64,000 bases of DNA from PALSA-1296 sp038210275 (GTDB taxonomy: Bacteria > Bacteroidota > Ignavibacteria > Palsa-1295), in the NCBI GenBank assembly GCA_038210275.1, contig JBBQWV010000018.1:1-64000 (forward strand), given 5' to 3'. Position numbers and translations under genes: made by a program. The notes beneath the pieces were generated by a model. The model searched no databases. It was not told where the DNA came from and worked only from the letters and a program-made list of their open reading frames with translations. Within the stretch, counting starts at the first letter, position 1; each line of letters starts with the position of its first letter. This document shows, one piece after another, positions 33,414 through 44,009 of the stretch.

Positions 33414-35324
33414 TTATTTTTGTATAACGACCAACTTTGTCGCCGACTTTCCACTCTCAGAGAGTTTACAATAATATGTGCCGTTCGGAATATTTTGGGT
33501 ATCCAGATTAAACTTATCTGTCCCATTACCTGAAACTGTGATGAGCGACGAGCGAACGACTTTCCCCAGAACATCAATGAGCTCAACCCGAGCCACCTCT
33601 GCTTCGAGAGTTGAAAATGTTACCGTTGAAGAATTGCGAGCCGGGTTCGGATAAATGCTTTGAATCTCCAGTGAATTTGTAGCACCGGGCGTTTGAACAA
33701 CTCCCAGCGGCTGGGACCATACATATCTAAGTGAGCGGTAATTAAATCCTCCCTGGATTAAGCTTAGTTGAAAAACTTTCTTTCCATCCTGGGTTATCTC
33801 TAATACATTCGGAGAACTGAGCACACCGAAGCCAATAAATGTATTTCCATTTGGCAGCCGTTGAACGTTACCGCTTGCAAAGCAGAAGGGCAGATCGAGA
33901 TATTCCCAAACAACTTTTGCTGTGAGGCTGCTTTCATCGAGATCATACTCTACGGCGCGTGAATATGAAGTATCATGATAGGTGCCATCGCCCCACTGAG
34001 TCTTTCTGTAGTTCCCATTATCCCATAACGTGATGTGCCCATTCGGAAGGCGGCGCGCATCATGCTGATACGAAAACTGCAATGTATCGCCGGTGAATGT
34101 AAAAAAATTATTTTTTCCGCCCCAACGCCAAATAATTCTGCCATTGGTTGAGTTGATCTTTGTTACTTCATCCATGTGACGGAAGCTCGCAATAATATTG
34201 CCGTCTGTGTCCAATTCCATCGAATTAATATGAGCGCAATCAAAAGCAGTATGATTTGGATCGTTAAATTTTATATGAGTAGCATCGGTATCCGAAAAAT
34301 GATCCCGACTTCTCCATTGAAATATGACATTTTTATTGGTATCAAGTTCCTGAATTATTGCTCTTAAAAGGGTTGCAGACTTCGATGCATTCGGATCGCC
34401 TGTCAGCACTCTCATATCTATATTATCCGTGGGTTCATACGCTTCGAGTAAGACATGACCGTTCGGCAATAATCTAAAATCATGATAATCCTCGAAGTAC
34501 CCATTGCCGCATCTGAAGGTATCAAGGGGGGCGTAGTTCTTATTCAATAAATGTACTGAGCCTTCAAAAGCATCCGGTCCAATTACCGTATCAAGATTAA
34601 AATAGGAAACGCGGTTATTGGATTCCATTTTGAAGTCTTGTCCACCGTTCGGTAAGATCTCGCGTTCAAAAAGCGGTGTGGCATCATTATCAAGAATCAT
34701 TATAAATCTATTCGCGCCCCCTGGAGCGAGGAATATCTCTCCGGGAGCAATATTTGGCAGGTCGGCAATATCAATCTTTAGCTTAGGGAAATATGGAGGG
34801 ATAGTATCAGATAAAGTAGTCTGCGCCACTTCAGGAGATTTATCCTTTTCTACTTTATTTCTAAATTCCTCGATCTCTCTGGTTTCTTCATCTCTGAACT
34901 GCTTTAATAAAAATACCTGCCTTTTCACAGTCATAGGAGTGATACGAAAACTATAGATGACCGGATCAAATGTTTTCTCGTCTGAAATGCTAAATCCAAC
35001 ATTCACATTTTCATTCAAGACGAACGGCAAGTCTGGCTTAAAGATCACAGTTCTGTTATCATCAGAGATCACGACCTTGCCGGAATGAACTCCGCTGAGT
35101 TCTCCGCGAACACTGAAAGAAAAATCCTGGGCTGTATGCGAGCGGACAACCGATGCCTGCGGCCTGACGATCAGCGTTGTTTTTTGGGGAACATCGGTAT
35201 CTCCATTCTTAGGAGATTGGAAGACCAATCCGTGAGAATATACCAGAACCTCAGGAGAGTGCCCGCCATACGAAACAGTTGTAATAAAAAAAACACCAAA
35301 TAAAATACAGGAAAGATACTTCAT
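33414..35324 (-). CDS. T9SS arylsulfotransferase-like protein, copy 2
   Basis: A 636-residue paralogue of its neighbours. It has a signal peptide (about 1-20), FQSPKNGDTDVPQKTTLIV, and the propeller motifs DYHDFRLLPNGHVLLEAY, IIQELDTNKNVIFQWRSRDH, IIWRWGGKNNFFTFTGDTLQ and GHITLWDNGNY. The T9SS domain starts IYPNPARNSSTVTF. Its start directly abuts the stop of copy 3 with no gap, so they are translationally linked. The middle sequence differs enough that the copies are old duplicates. The substrate is unknown. Confidence 0.82.
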   Translation of the reverse strand: MKYLSCILFGVFFITTVSYGGHSPEVLVYSHGLVFQSPKNGDTDVPQKTTLIVRPQASVVRSHTAQDFSFSVRGELSGVHSGKVVISDDNRTVIFKPDLPFVLNENVNVGFSISDEKTFDPVIYSFRITPMTVKRQVFLLKQFRDEETREIEEFRNKVEKDKSPEVAQTTLSDTIPPYFPKLKIDIADLPNIAPGEIFLAPGGANRFIMILDNDATPLFEREILPNGGQDFKMESNNRVSYFNLDTVIGPDAFEGSVHLLNKNYAPLDTFRCGNGYFEDYHDFRLLPNGHVLLEAYEPTDNIDMRVLTGDPNASKSATLLRAIIQELDTNKNVIFQWRSRDHFSDTDATHIKFNDPNHTAFDCAHINSMELDTDGNIIASFRHMDEVTKINSTNGRIIWRWGGKNNFFTFTGDTLQFSYQHDARRLPNGHITLWDNGNYRKTQWGDGTYHDTSYSRAVEYDLDESSLTAKVVWEYLDLPFCFASGNVQRLPNGNTFIGFGVLSSPNVLEITQDGKKVFQLSLIQGGFNYRSLRYVWSQPLGVVQTPGATNSLEIQSIYPNPARNSSTVTFSTLEAEVARVELIDVLGKVVRSSLITVSGNGTDKFNLDTQNIPNGTYYCKLSESGKSATKLVVIQK

Positions 35325-37286
35325 TTATTTTTGTACGATGATCATTTTTGTTATAGCATTGCTTCCTTGCGAAAGCTTACAATAATATGTACCGGAAGCA
35401 AGATTATGCAAGTCTAGATCAACAGAGTATGTTCCTGCAGCGGAAAGTTTTTCGCTGATACTACGAGCGGTGTTACCGATAATGTCAAGAAGTTCTATTC
35501 GCATTAATCCCGGTTTTGTAACAGAAAAAGAAATGTTTGCAATGTTTTGTGCAGGGTTTGGATAGATGCTTGCAATTCCGAATGAACTTGCTGTTCCAGT
35601 CTGCCGTACAGAACTTGGAGGTGTGAACTCATATCGATAGGTCCTATAGGAGAATGCAAGTTTCTGAATTGACATTTGAAAAACTCGTTCATTTGCCGGG
35701 TTAATTTCCACTGCACTTGGCTGAGTCGTATTCCCTAATCCGATCATCGTATTTCCATTTGCAAGCCGTTGAACATTTCCTGCTGCTGAACAAAAGGGAA
35801 GCTTGTTATACTGCCACACTGCGGTTGCTGTATGATTCACTTCGTCAAGATCATATTCTATGGCACGGGTGGAAGGACGGGTGATGATCGTATCCTTGCC
35901 ATTTATTACAGTATCCTTTGTATGGAGATTCCCATTATCGAGCATCGTAATATGACCATTATCGATTCGTTCAGGATCATGTTGATGCGAGAATCGCAGT
36001 GTATCTCCTAAGAATGTAAATTGATTATGCTTACCGCCCCAACGCCAAAGAAATCCGCCATTGCTTCTCGTGATCTTCGCAACTTCGTCGCAATGCCTGA
36101 ACGAAGCGAGGATATTGCCATCTTTTGGATCATTGAGCGCAGCGTTGATATGCATATAGTCAATGACGGTATCATTTTTATTAGCAGGAACGAGGTGGAC
36201 ATCTCTCGTTGCATCAACAATTTGGAAATGATCCCAGCTTCTCCATTGAAAAAATAAATTTTTATCTTGATCAAGCTCCTGAATAATAGCGCCAACAACC
36301 AATGCATGAGAATAAGCCTGTGATACAAGAGATTTATAGGCTCCGCTTTGAACTGTATCGAGGTAGACTTTCATGTCCACAAAGCGAGGATCATAGGCAA
36401 TGAGTATTGAATGACCATTCGGAAGAAGCTGGAAGTCATGAAGATCGGCAATATAGCCGACGCATTGGAAAGTGTCGATCAAGTTCATGTTCCTATCCAA
36501 ATGCTCATTCCTTCCAAAAAAAATTCCTCCGATAGGGGCTTTGAGTTCTTGCCTGAAAAAGGTTAACGTTCCATCAGGCTGCATACGAAAATTTCCGCAA
36601 CCGATTGGAATATCCCGTTCAAAAAGAAGATTATTACCGCCGGAAGGATCTTGGGAAGCAGTATCACTTACTATTGCAAGAAAAGAATACGGAGAAGGAC
36701 TTACACCGGTTGGTGAAAAGAAGATGTTGCCGGGATAATGAGTGGTTACTGTATCAATGACCACTACTGCCGGTGTAAATGCTACGGTATCATTACCCAT
36801 CGGAAGAGTAGCATTTGCTTCCAGTGCCGCTTCGATCTCAGCCTGATCTTTTTGATGAAAGGTATAAAGTGCCTGCCCGCACTGCAATTCAGTCATGGAA
36901 GTAATATGAAAACTGAAAGAAAGCGGGGGAATCTCGGCTCCTTTAACAGCGAAATTTACATAGACTACATCATTTAAATTAAACGGATGATCGGGTTTAT
37001 AAATAATAGTCTGATTATCATCGGAGATAACAACTTTGCCCGTATAAGAACCATTGATACCGTTGACAAAAAAATAAAAGTCAGATGCAGTCTTATTTTG
37101 CATAAAACTTTTGGTCGGACGGATAATGAAGGTTGTGCGCTGCGGCACATACTCATCACCATCTTTTGGCCATTGGTATTCTATCACAGATCGTGAAGAG
37201 CCGGCACTTTGAGGTAAATTTTGGGCTTTTGACAATGCGACGGGGGAAAGAAGGATCGCTAAACAGAGGCAGCAAACGAATCTCAT
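35325..37286 (-). CDS. T9SS arylsulfotransferase-like protein, copy 3
   Basis: A 653-residue protein, first of the three in transcription order. It has a signal peptide (1-22), YQWPKDGDEYVPQRTTFII, then LHDFQLLPNGHSILIAYD, IIQELDQDKNLFFQWRSWDH, LWRWGGKHNQFTFLGDTLRF and GHITMLDNGNL. The T9SS domain begins IYPNPAQNIANISF. Conserved HxQHxPxRxxNGHIT around the last blades is shared by all three. As a set they probably act on the cell surface or in the medium. Confidence 0.82.
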   Translation of the reverse strand: MRFVCCLCLAILLSPVALSKAQNLPQSAGSSRSVIEYQWPKDGDEYVPQRTTFIIRPTKSFMQNKTASDFYFFVNGINGSYTGKVVISDDNQTIIYKPDHPFNLNDVVYVNFAVKGAEIPPLSFSFHITSMTELQCGQALYTFHQKDQAEIEAALEANATLPMGNDTVAFTPAVVVIDTVTTHYPGNIFFSPTGVSPSPYSFLAIVSDTASQDPSGGNNLLFERDIPIGCGNFRMQPDGTLTFFRQELKAPIGGIFFGRNEHLDRNMNLIDTFQCVGYIADLHDFQLLPNGHSILIAYDPRFVDMKVYLDTVQSGAYKSLVSQAYSHALVVGAIIQELDQDKNLFFQWRSWDHFQIVDATRDVHLVPANKNDTVIDYMHINAALNDPKDGNILASFRHCDEVAKITRSNGGFLWRWGGKHNQFTFLGDTLRFSHQHDPERIDNGHITMLDNGNLHTKDTVINGKDTIITRPSTRAIEYDLDEVNHTATAVWQYNKLPFCSAAGNVQRLANGNTMIGLGNTTQPSAVEINPANERVFQMSIQKLAFSYRTYRYEFTPPSSVRQTGTASSFGIASIYPNPAQNIANISFSVTKPGLMRIELLDIIGNTARSISEKLSAAGTYSVDLDLHNLASGTYYCKLSQGSNAITKMIIVQK

Positions 37287-37502
37287 GATTATAATCTACG
37301 GAAAAAAGTTGTATACTACAGGAACACATAAAGTTACGAACGCCATTCAAAAGAACATAGTTCATGTTCTAAAGACACCAAAACTGCACAAAGTGTGACA
37401 AATAATCTTCCCAAACTCGTTTTTTATGGATAACCATATAAGTTCCGAAACGAATACCCGTACCTATTGGTTAGGCACGTTAATACAATAAAAGGAGTAC
37501 AA

Positions 37503-39350
37503 GTGGCAGAGAGAGTAGTAGAACATTTCAGGCACGATATTCGCAATGTTGCGATCATCGCCCACGTTGATCACGGCAAGACGACTCTTGTCGATCAGAT
37601 GCTGCGTCAGAGCGGCACATTCAGAGCAAACGAGCAGTTGACAGAACGCGTCATGGATTCCAATGATCTCGAGCGAGAGAAGGGAATTACCATCATGGCG
37701 AAGAATACGAGCGTCCATTGGAATAAGACGAAGATCAATATCGTCGATACTCCAGGTCACGCCGATTTCGGCGGTGAGGTCGAGCGCATCCTGAAAATGG
37801 TTGACGGAGTAGTTCTCCTTGTCGATGCAGCAGAGGGATGTCTTCCGCAAACAAAATTCGTGCTCAGCAAAAGCTTGCAATTACATTTGCAGCCTATCGT
37901 CGTTATCAATAAGATCGATAGAAAAGATGCTCGTCCGCAGGAAGTGCTCGATGAAGTATTCGAGCTTTTCATGTCGCTTGGCGCAACGTACGAGCAGCTT
38001 GAATTTCCGATCGTTTATGCTGTCGGTAAATTTGGTTTAGCGAAGTATAAACTTGAAGACGAAGCTGTCGATCTTGCACCATTATTCCAAACGATCATTG
38101 ATAAAGTCCCACCGCCTCCGGGTGAGTTGGAAAAACCTTATCAGATGCTTGTCGCCAATGTCGATTGGTCTGACTATCTCGGACGTTTAGCAGTTGGTAG
38201 AATTTTCCGCGGCACGATCCATCCCGGCGATTGGATCACACGCATCCGGCATGATGGCACTACTGAAAAGGCAAAGATCTCAAAGCTTTTTGCTTTTGAA
38301 GGGCTCAAGCGTACCGAAGTACCTGAAGCAGGTGCAGGAGAAATCGTCCAGCTTGCAGGATTAGAAGATGTGCATATCGGCGAAACGCTGACGCATCCTG
38401 ATAGCCCTGAAGCATTGCCGATCATCAACGTTGATGAGCCGACGATCTCAATGAATTTCTTGGTGAATGATTCACCGTTCGCAGGTACAGAAGGCAAGTT
38501 CGTCACATCGCGACATTTACGTGAGCGTTTGGCACGCGAACTCCGCAAGAATATTTCTATCCGCATGGAAGAAGTAACTCCAGATACATTCAAAGTCGCA
38601 GCCCGTGGCGAATTGCAGCTTGCAATTTTGATCGAGACAATGCGCCGTGAAGGATTTGAATTCGCAGTCAGCAAGCCTGAAGTTATCATGCAGGTTGTTG
38701 ATGGCGATACGATGGAGCCTATCGAGCATGTCGTTATAGACGTGCCGGAAGAGTACGTCGGATCGGTCATTGAAGCACTTGGCACTCGCAAAGGGCAGAT
38801 GACGAACATGAATACATTGAACGGGCAATCGCATCTTGATTATCACGTTCCATCTCGTGGCATGATCGGTTTCCGTGGTGAGTTCATGACAATGACACGC
38901 GGCACCGGACTTCTGAATCAGATCTTTTATGATTACGAATCATATAAAGGTCCGATCATGAGCCGTTCACGCGGAGCGCTTGTTTCGCTTGAAGATGGCG
39001 AGACGACAGGATACTCAATGGAGAACTTGCAGGAGCGTGCAATATTTTTCTTAAGTCCCGGTACGAAAGTGTATCGCGGTATGATCGTCGGCGAGAATTC
39101 CCGCGAAGGCGAGATGATCGTCAACGTCACAAGGAAAAAGCATTTAACCAATATGCGCGCATCAGGTTCTGACGGCGCATTGCAGCTTGATACGCCGCGC
39201 ACCATGTCGCTCGAACAGCAGATCGAATGGCTTGATGACGACGACTTGCTCGAAGTAACGCCGGAATCGTTTAGATTCCGTAAGAAAATTCTCGACCCAA
39301 CAGAACGATTCCGCATCAACAAGCAGAAGAAGCAGTTGGAAGAAGCGTAA
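37503..39350 (+). CDS. typA: Translational GTPase TypA/BipA
   Basis: A 615-residue translation-factor GTPase. The P-loop HVDHGKTTLVDQML sits near the N-terminus, then SNDLEREKGITIMAKNTSV, DTPGHADFGGEVER and INKIDRKDARP. EF-G-like domains III-V and the BipA C-terminal domain follow (SRGMIGFRGEFMTMTRGTG, TYPA-type ending RMSLEQQIEWL-like). GTG 37503 is preferred: AAAGGAG lies 5 bases upstream, and earlier in-frame codons have no such site. It acts on ribosomes during stress and 50S assembly. Confidence 0.95.
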   Translation: MAERVVEHFRHDIRNVAIIAHVDHGKTTLVDQMLRQSGTFRANEQLTERVMDSNDLEREKGITIMAKNTSVHWNKTKINIVDTPGHADFGGEVERILKMVDGVVLLVDAAEGCLPQTKFVLSKSLQLHLQPIVVINKIDRKDARPQEVLDEVFELFMSLGATYEQLEFPIVYAVGKFGLAKYKLEDEAVDLAPLFQTIIDKVPPPPGELEKPYQMLVANVDWSDYLGRLAVGRIFRGTIHPGDWITRIRHDGTTEKAKISKLFAFEGLKRTEVPEAGAGEIVQLAGLEDVHIGETLTHPDSPEALPIINVDEPTISMNFLVNDSPFAGTEGKFVTSRHLRERLARELRKNISIRMEEVTPDTFKVAARGELQLAILIETMRREGFEFAVSKPEVIMQVVDGDTMEPIEHVVIDVPEEYVGSVIEALGTRKGQMTNMNTLNGQSHLDYHVPSRGMIGFRGEFMTMTRGTGLLNQIFYDYESYKGPIMSRSRGALVSLEDGETTGYSMENLQERAIFFLSPGTKVYRGMIVGENSREGEMIVNVTRKKHLTNMRASGSDGALQLDTPRTMSLEQQIEWLDDDDLLEVTPESFRFRKKILDPTERFRINKQKKQLEEA

Positions 39351-39392
39351 TTTATTTAATTACGAATTAGAAATTACGAATGATGATTCTTA

Positions 39393-39420
39393 GGGCGACC
39401 GAGTTGGTCGCCCTTTTTTT
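39393..39420 (+). terminator. Terminator of typA
   Basis: GGGCGACC, loop GAGTT, GGTCGCCC, then seven T. A classical intrinsic terminator 42 bases after the typA stop. Confidence 0.92.
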
Positions 39421-39546
39421 ATGTGCTGATATAGGACTCTTTAGATTATCTTTTCGTTATGCTTAATACTTAACCCCCGAATCAGTAACTTCTCCTTTGA
39501 ATTGCAGTAGAAGGGTTTGATATTTCTTGAATAGCATTACGATATA

Positions 39547-42500
39547 ATGTGGATTGTTAGGTTAGCTCTTCGTCGTCCATATACGACTGCTGTTTTTTGC
39601 TTTTTTATTTTGCTGATGGGCATACTCTCGATAAAGAGTATGCTTGTCGATATTTTTCCGACGATCGATATTCCCGTCGTTGCCGTCGTTTGGAGTTATA
39701 ATGGTCTTTCAGCAGAAGATATGGAGCGCCGCGTTGTGCTTCTCTCCGAACGTGCTTATTCTACAACGGTCAGTGGAATATCGCGTATCGAATCTTCTTC
39801 GATTCCGAGCATTGGTAATCTCAAGATTTATTTCGAACCCGGCACCGATATTGGCGGCGCAATGGCTCAGATCTCAGCGGTGAATGCCGGAGTTATAAAG
39901 TCAATGCCTCCGGGAATCGGCTCGCCCGCAGTTATTCGTTTCAATGCCAGCAACGTCCCAGTAGCACAGCTTACGATGTCATCGAAGACGATGTCGCAGG
40001 AGCAGATCACCGATTACGGTTTAAATTTTATTCGCATCAGTCTCTTTACTATTCCGGGTTTATCAACACCTGCGCCTTATGGCGGAAAGAGCCGACTTAT
40101 TACTGTAGATGTTGATCCAAAAACTCTTGCGGCAAATGGGTTATCCGCATCGGATGTCGTGACGGCTCTTGGCAATTCGAATACTATTCTGCCTGCCGGA
40201 ACAGCCCGCCTCGGAGCAACCGAGTATAACATTGCGATGAATGCAAGCCCTGCTTCCATAGCGGACTTCAATGATATTCCGATCAAAGTAGTCAATGGAG
40301 CGGTGATCCGCTTAGGAGATGTATCAAAAGTTGTCGATGGCTTTGCAACGCAGACGAATATTGTTCATGTCAATGGCAATCTTGCAACGTATCTTGCCAT
40401 TATCAAGAAATCGAATGCGTCAACTCTTGCCGTTGTCAATGCAACAAAAGAAACATTGCCTAGCATTAAGGCAGTAGCCCCCGAAGGGCTTGATCTTAGT
40501 ATTGATTTTGATCAGTCAACCTTTGTGCAATCTGCTATTGATAGCGTCATGCGCGAAGGAGTTATCGCTGCGATTCTCGTATCGCTGATGATCCTTGCAT
40601 TCCTCGGAAGTTGGCGAAGTGTGCTGATCGTCTGCACGTCCATTCCGCTTTCGATCATGGTTGGCGTGATAGGATTAAATCTGACAGGCAACTCGATCAA
40701 CATCATGACGCTCGGCGGATTATCGCTCGCTATCGGAATGCTTGTTGATGATGCGACGGTGGAAGTGGAGAATATCCATCGAAATCGTAATATGAATAAG
40801 CCTCTGACGGTGGCAATTCTTGATGGAGCATCCCAGATCGCCTTGCCTGCTATCATGGCAACACTTTCGATCTGTATCGTTTTCTTTCCGGTTGTATTAC
40901 TTACAGGTCCATCAAAATTTCTTTTCACTCCGATGGCAATTGCCGTTGTCATCTCGATGCTTGCTTCGTATATCTTATCGAGAACACTTGTTCCGACACT
41001 TTCAAGAATGTTAATGCCCGGCGAGCACCATCATGGCGATGTATATAAAAAGCAAACGATCTTTACCCGTTTTAATGATAGGCGAGAGAAGTTTTTTAGT
41101 TGGTTTGAAAATTTCTATGGCAGTATTCTCGAATTATTTTTACGTCATCGAATCTTTACATTAATTATAGCTGGAGTTGTCGGAGTTATTTCCGTTTTGC
41201 TTGTTAATGTCGTCGGAACGGATTTCTTCCCAACAACTGATACCGGACTTATGAAGATTCATTTCCGCGCTCCGGTCGGAACGAGGTTGGAAGAGACGGA
41301 GAAATTAGTGTTGCAAGTTGAAGATTCTATACGGCATTTAATTCCAAAATCCGAAATTGCAACGATCAATGATCTTGTCGGAGTGCCGGTCTATTTTAAT
41401 CTTGCTTTTATTCCATCTGATAATGCAAGCGGAATGGATGCGGAGATTTTGATCGAATTAAAACCCAACCATCATCCGACGGTCGGATATATGAAAAAGA
41501 TCAGAAGGGAAGTAGCCGATCATTTTCCCGGCTCGACAATTTATTTTCAGCCGGCTGATATTATGAGTCAAGTGCTGAACTTCGGACTCTCGGCTCCGAT
41601 TGATATTCAAGTGCAATATGCCGATCTCGGCAAAGCTCATGAGTTCGCAACAAAGATCTATGATAAAGTCAGACTCGTACCCGGTACTGCCGACGTTGCG
41701 ATCAAACAAGTGTTGGATTATCCGACTCTGCGGCTGAATGTTGACCGCCAGCGCGCCGCCCAACTTGGCTTGACGGTTAAGGATGTTGCAAGCAGTATGC
41801 TTGTTTCACTTTCATCGAGTTCGCTGATCGCACCTTCATTCTATCTGAATCCGACAAATAATGTAAATTATAATGTATCGGTAAAAGTACCTGCTGAGCG
41901 AGTAACCTCACTCGAAGAATTGCTCTCAAGTCCGATCACACAGCCAAGCGCAGCAAATCTATTGCAATCACCAACAACATCACCGCTTGATCTTCCCGCT
42001 CCTCGGTCTCAACGTCTTGGAAATCTTGTCACTGTTAACTCAGAATGGGTGCCGAATGAGCTTGATCACTATACCGTACAGCGCGTCTTGGATGTCACGG
42101 CAAATGTTGAAGATCGAGATCTTGGCTCGACGGCAAACGATATTCAGAAAGTGATTGATGGGCTCGGCACACTTCCCAAAGGAATGAAGATCACCATTCG
42201 CGGACAGAATGAAGTGATGAATGATTCATTCAAGAGTCTTGGACTGGGAATCATCATCGCGATCTTCATGGTGTACTTATTGATGGTTACGCTATTCCAA
42301 TCATGGCTTGATCCTTTTATTGTTATCGTGGCTGTTCCCGGAGCTATCTGCGGAATTTTGTGGATGCTTGTTGCAACAGGAACGACCATCAATGTTATTT
42401 CGCTGATGGGCACAATCATGTCCGTCGGAATTGCAGTATCGAATTCGACATTGCTTGTCAGTTTTGCAAATGATGTCCGTGTTGAACATGGATATGATTC

Positions 42501-42816
42501 GATGCGTGGAGCACTTGAAGCAGGGAAGACTCGTCTGCGTCCGGTGCTGATGACAGCGCTTGCAATGATACTCGGTATGATCCCAATGGCTTTAGCTTTT
42601 GGCGAAGGCGGCGAACAGAATGCACCACTCGGCCGTGCGGTTATCGGCGGATTAATTTTCGCAACGATAACGACGCTTTTCGTTGTGCCTGTTGTGTATT
42701 CGTATCTGAGAAAAGGCAAGCCGACAAAGCATGAACTCGAAGAACGCTTCCAAGCAGAAGAAAAAGGTTTTACGTATGATCCGAATGCTGAAGGAAGCAG
42801 CGTAGTAGTTGATTAA
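39547..42816 (+). CDS. RND efflux transporter (AcrB/HAE1-like)
   Basis: A 1089-residue inner-membrane RND permease. Seen are RRPYTTAVFCFFILLMGI (TM1), SLAIGMLVDDATVEVENIHR (TM4 region with the proton-relay Asp pair), then porter repeats and EAGKTRLRPVLMTALAMILG. Twelve hydrophobic segments in two halves are visible. It exports drugs or lipophilic compounds in exchange for protons. It is followed after 6 bases by its adaptor protein; no TolC-type outer-membrane factor is nearby. The order permease before adaptor is reversed relative to most acrAB operons. Confidence 0.93.
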   Translation: MWIVRLALRRPYTTAVFCFFILLMGILSIKSMLVDIFPTIDIPVVAVVWSYNGLSAEDMERRVVLLSERAYSTTVSGISRIESSSIPSIGNLKIYFEPGTDIGGAMAQISAVNAGVIKSMPPGIGSPAVIRFNASNVPVAQLTMSSKTMSQEQITDYGLNFIRISLFTIPGLSTPAPYGGKSRLITVDVDPKTLAANGLSASDVVTALGNSNTILPAGTARLGATEYNIAMNASPASIADFNDIPIKVVNGAVIRLGDVSKVVDGFATQTNIVHVNGNLATYLAIIKKSNASTLAVVNATKETLPSIKAVAPEGLDLSIDFDQSTFVQSAIDSVMREGVIAAILVSLMILAFLGSWRSVLIVCTSIPLSIMVGVIGLNLTGNSINIMTLGGLSLAIGMLVDDATVEVENIHRNRNMNKPLTVAILDGASQIALPAIMATLSICIVFFPVVLLTGPSKFLFTPMAIAVVISMLASYILSRTLVPTLSRMLMPGEHHHGDVYKKQTIFTRFNDRREKFFSWFENFYGSILELFLRHRIFTLIIAGVVGVISVLLVNVVGTDFFPTTDTGLMKIHFRAPVGTRLEETEKLVLQVEDSIRHLIPKSEIATINDLVGVPVYFNLAFIPSDNASGMDAEILIELKPNHHPTVGYMKKIRREVADHFPGSTIYFQPADIMSQVLNFGLSAPIDIQVQYADLGKAHEFATKIYDKVRLVPGTADVAIKQVLDYPTLRLNVDRQRAAQLGLTVKDVASSMLVSLSSSSLIAPSFYLNPTNNVNYNVSVKVPAERVTSLEELLSSPITQPSAANLLQSPTTSPLDLPAPRSQRLGNLVTVNSEWVPNELDHYTVQRVLDVTANVEDRDLGSTANDIQKVIDGLGTLPKGMKITIRGQNEVMNDSFKSLGLGIIIAIFMVYLLMVTLFQSWLDPFIVIVAVPGAICGILWMLVATGTTINVISLMGTIMSVGIAVSNSTLLVSFANDVRVEHGYDSMRGALEAGKTRLRPVLMTALAMILGMIPMALAFGEGGEQNAPLGRAVIGGLIFATITTLFVVPVVYSYLRKGKPTKHELEERFQAEEKGFTYDPNAEGSSVVVD

Positions 42817-42822
42817 GATATT

Positions 42823-43941
42823 ATGATAGAAGAGACGAAAAGAAAATCAGGCTCGGGAAGATTTTTCCTGGCAGGTGTGATCATTGTTATCATCGCAGGC
42901 GGAGCATACATTCTGCTGAGTATGTCAAAAGGACATACGATACATGATGATGCAGCGCAGCGGGCAAAAGAAGCAGCGCAAGGTACGAAAGTCCGTGTCA
43001 CTTCAGTGACGCCTTCAACGCCTGAACGCATTCTCACCACTCCGGGCGAAGTTCGACCATTCACTTCGGTAACGCTTTATGCGAAGATCAGTGGATACTT
43101 AAAGCGCATCAATGTTGATAAAGGTGATAATGTCCGCGAAGGGCAGGTTATTGCATCGATCGAATCACCGGAAACCGATAGAACATATCAGGCATCTGAA
43201 GCGGATGCAAAAAATAAACGTAGCATTGCAAAGCGCAATCAGGATCTACTCAAGCAAGGACTTATTTCCCCACAAGATGCCGAGCAAAGCGTTGCGAATG
43301 CAGATGCAGCTGAGGCTACACTTGCTTCGCTTGCACAGCTACGTTCCTATGAAACAATGAAGGCTCCCTTTTCGGGAAAGGTTACCGCTCGTTTTGCTGA
43401 TGCCGGCTCCCTTGTGCAAAGCACATCGAACTCGGTACCAATTGTGACGATCTCCGAAGTTGGACGATTGAGAATTTATATTTATCTCGATCAGAAAGAT
43501 GCATCGTTCGTGCGCGAAGGAGATTCAGTCAGCATTCGTCTTCTTGAGCGACCGGATATTAATATTCCGGCACGCATCACACGCTATACAGGCGAGATCG
43601 ATTCCAAAAGCAGAACGCTTCTTGCAGAGATTGATCTGGATAATAAAAAAGGTATGATCCTTCCCGGAAGTTTTGTGCAGGTTGCTATTAAGATCAAACC
43701 GCAGCCGCTATTACAGATGCCATCGGATGCACTCATCATTAAAGGAAAAGATTATTTTGCTGCCACAGTTGATACTTCCGGTATTCTGCACATGCAGAAG
43801 ATCGTCATCGCCGATAATGATGGCAAGACGATTCAGATCGTCTCCGGTTTGCAGGCAGGTGATAGGATAGCACTCGGAGTAGGCAATGCTCTTAAAGATG
43901 GAGATAAAGTCCAACCCATAGTCGCACCTCCGGTGAAATAA
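42823..43941 (+). CDS. RND membrane-fusion adaptor protein
   Basis: A 372-residue HlyD/AcrA-like protein. N-terminal membrane anchor (about 14-33), lipoyl-like VTLYAKISGYLKRINVDKGD, alpha-hairpin (about 105-160), KAPFSGKVTARFADAGSLV, then beta-barrel and membrane-proximal parts (VSGLQAGDRIALG). It links the RND pump to an outer-membrane channel. It is preceded by the permease gene with a 6-base gap, so it is in one operon. Confidence 0.92.
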   Translation: MIEETKRKSGSGRFFLAGVIIVIIAGGAYILLSMSKGHTIHDDAAQRAKEAAQGTKVRVTSVTPSTPERILTTPGEVRPFTSVTLYAKISGYLKRINVDKGDNVREGQVIASIESPETDRTYQASEADAKNKRSIAKRNQDLLKQGLISPQDAEQSVANADAAEATLASLAQLRSYETMKAPFSGKVTARFADAGSLVQSTSNSVPIVTISEVGRLRIYIYLDQKDASFVREGDSVSIRLLERPDINIPARITRYTGEIDSKSRTLLAEIDLDNKKGMILPGSFVQVAIKIKPQPLLQMPSDALIIKGKDYFAATVDTSGILHMQKIVIADNDGKTIQIVSGLQAGDRIALGVGNALKDGDKVQPIVAPPVK

Positions 43942-44009
43942 TTACGGCTAATTTCAATAAAGCAAATCTTGCCCCACTAGACTTACCGACATTCGTAAGA
44001 TTGTGAAAT

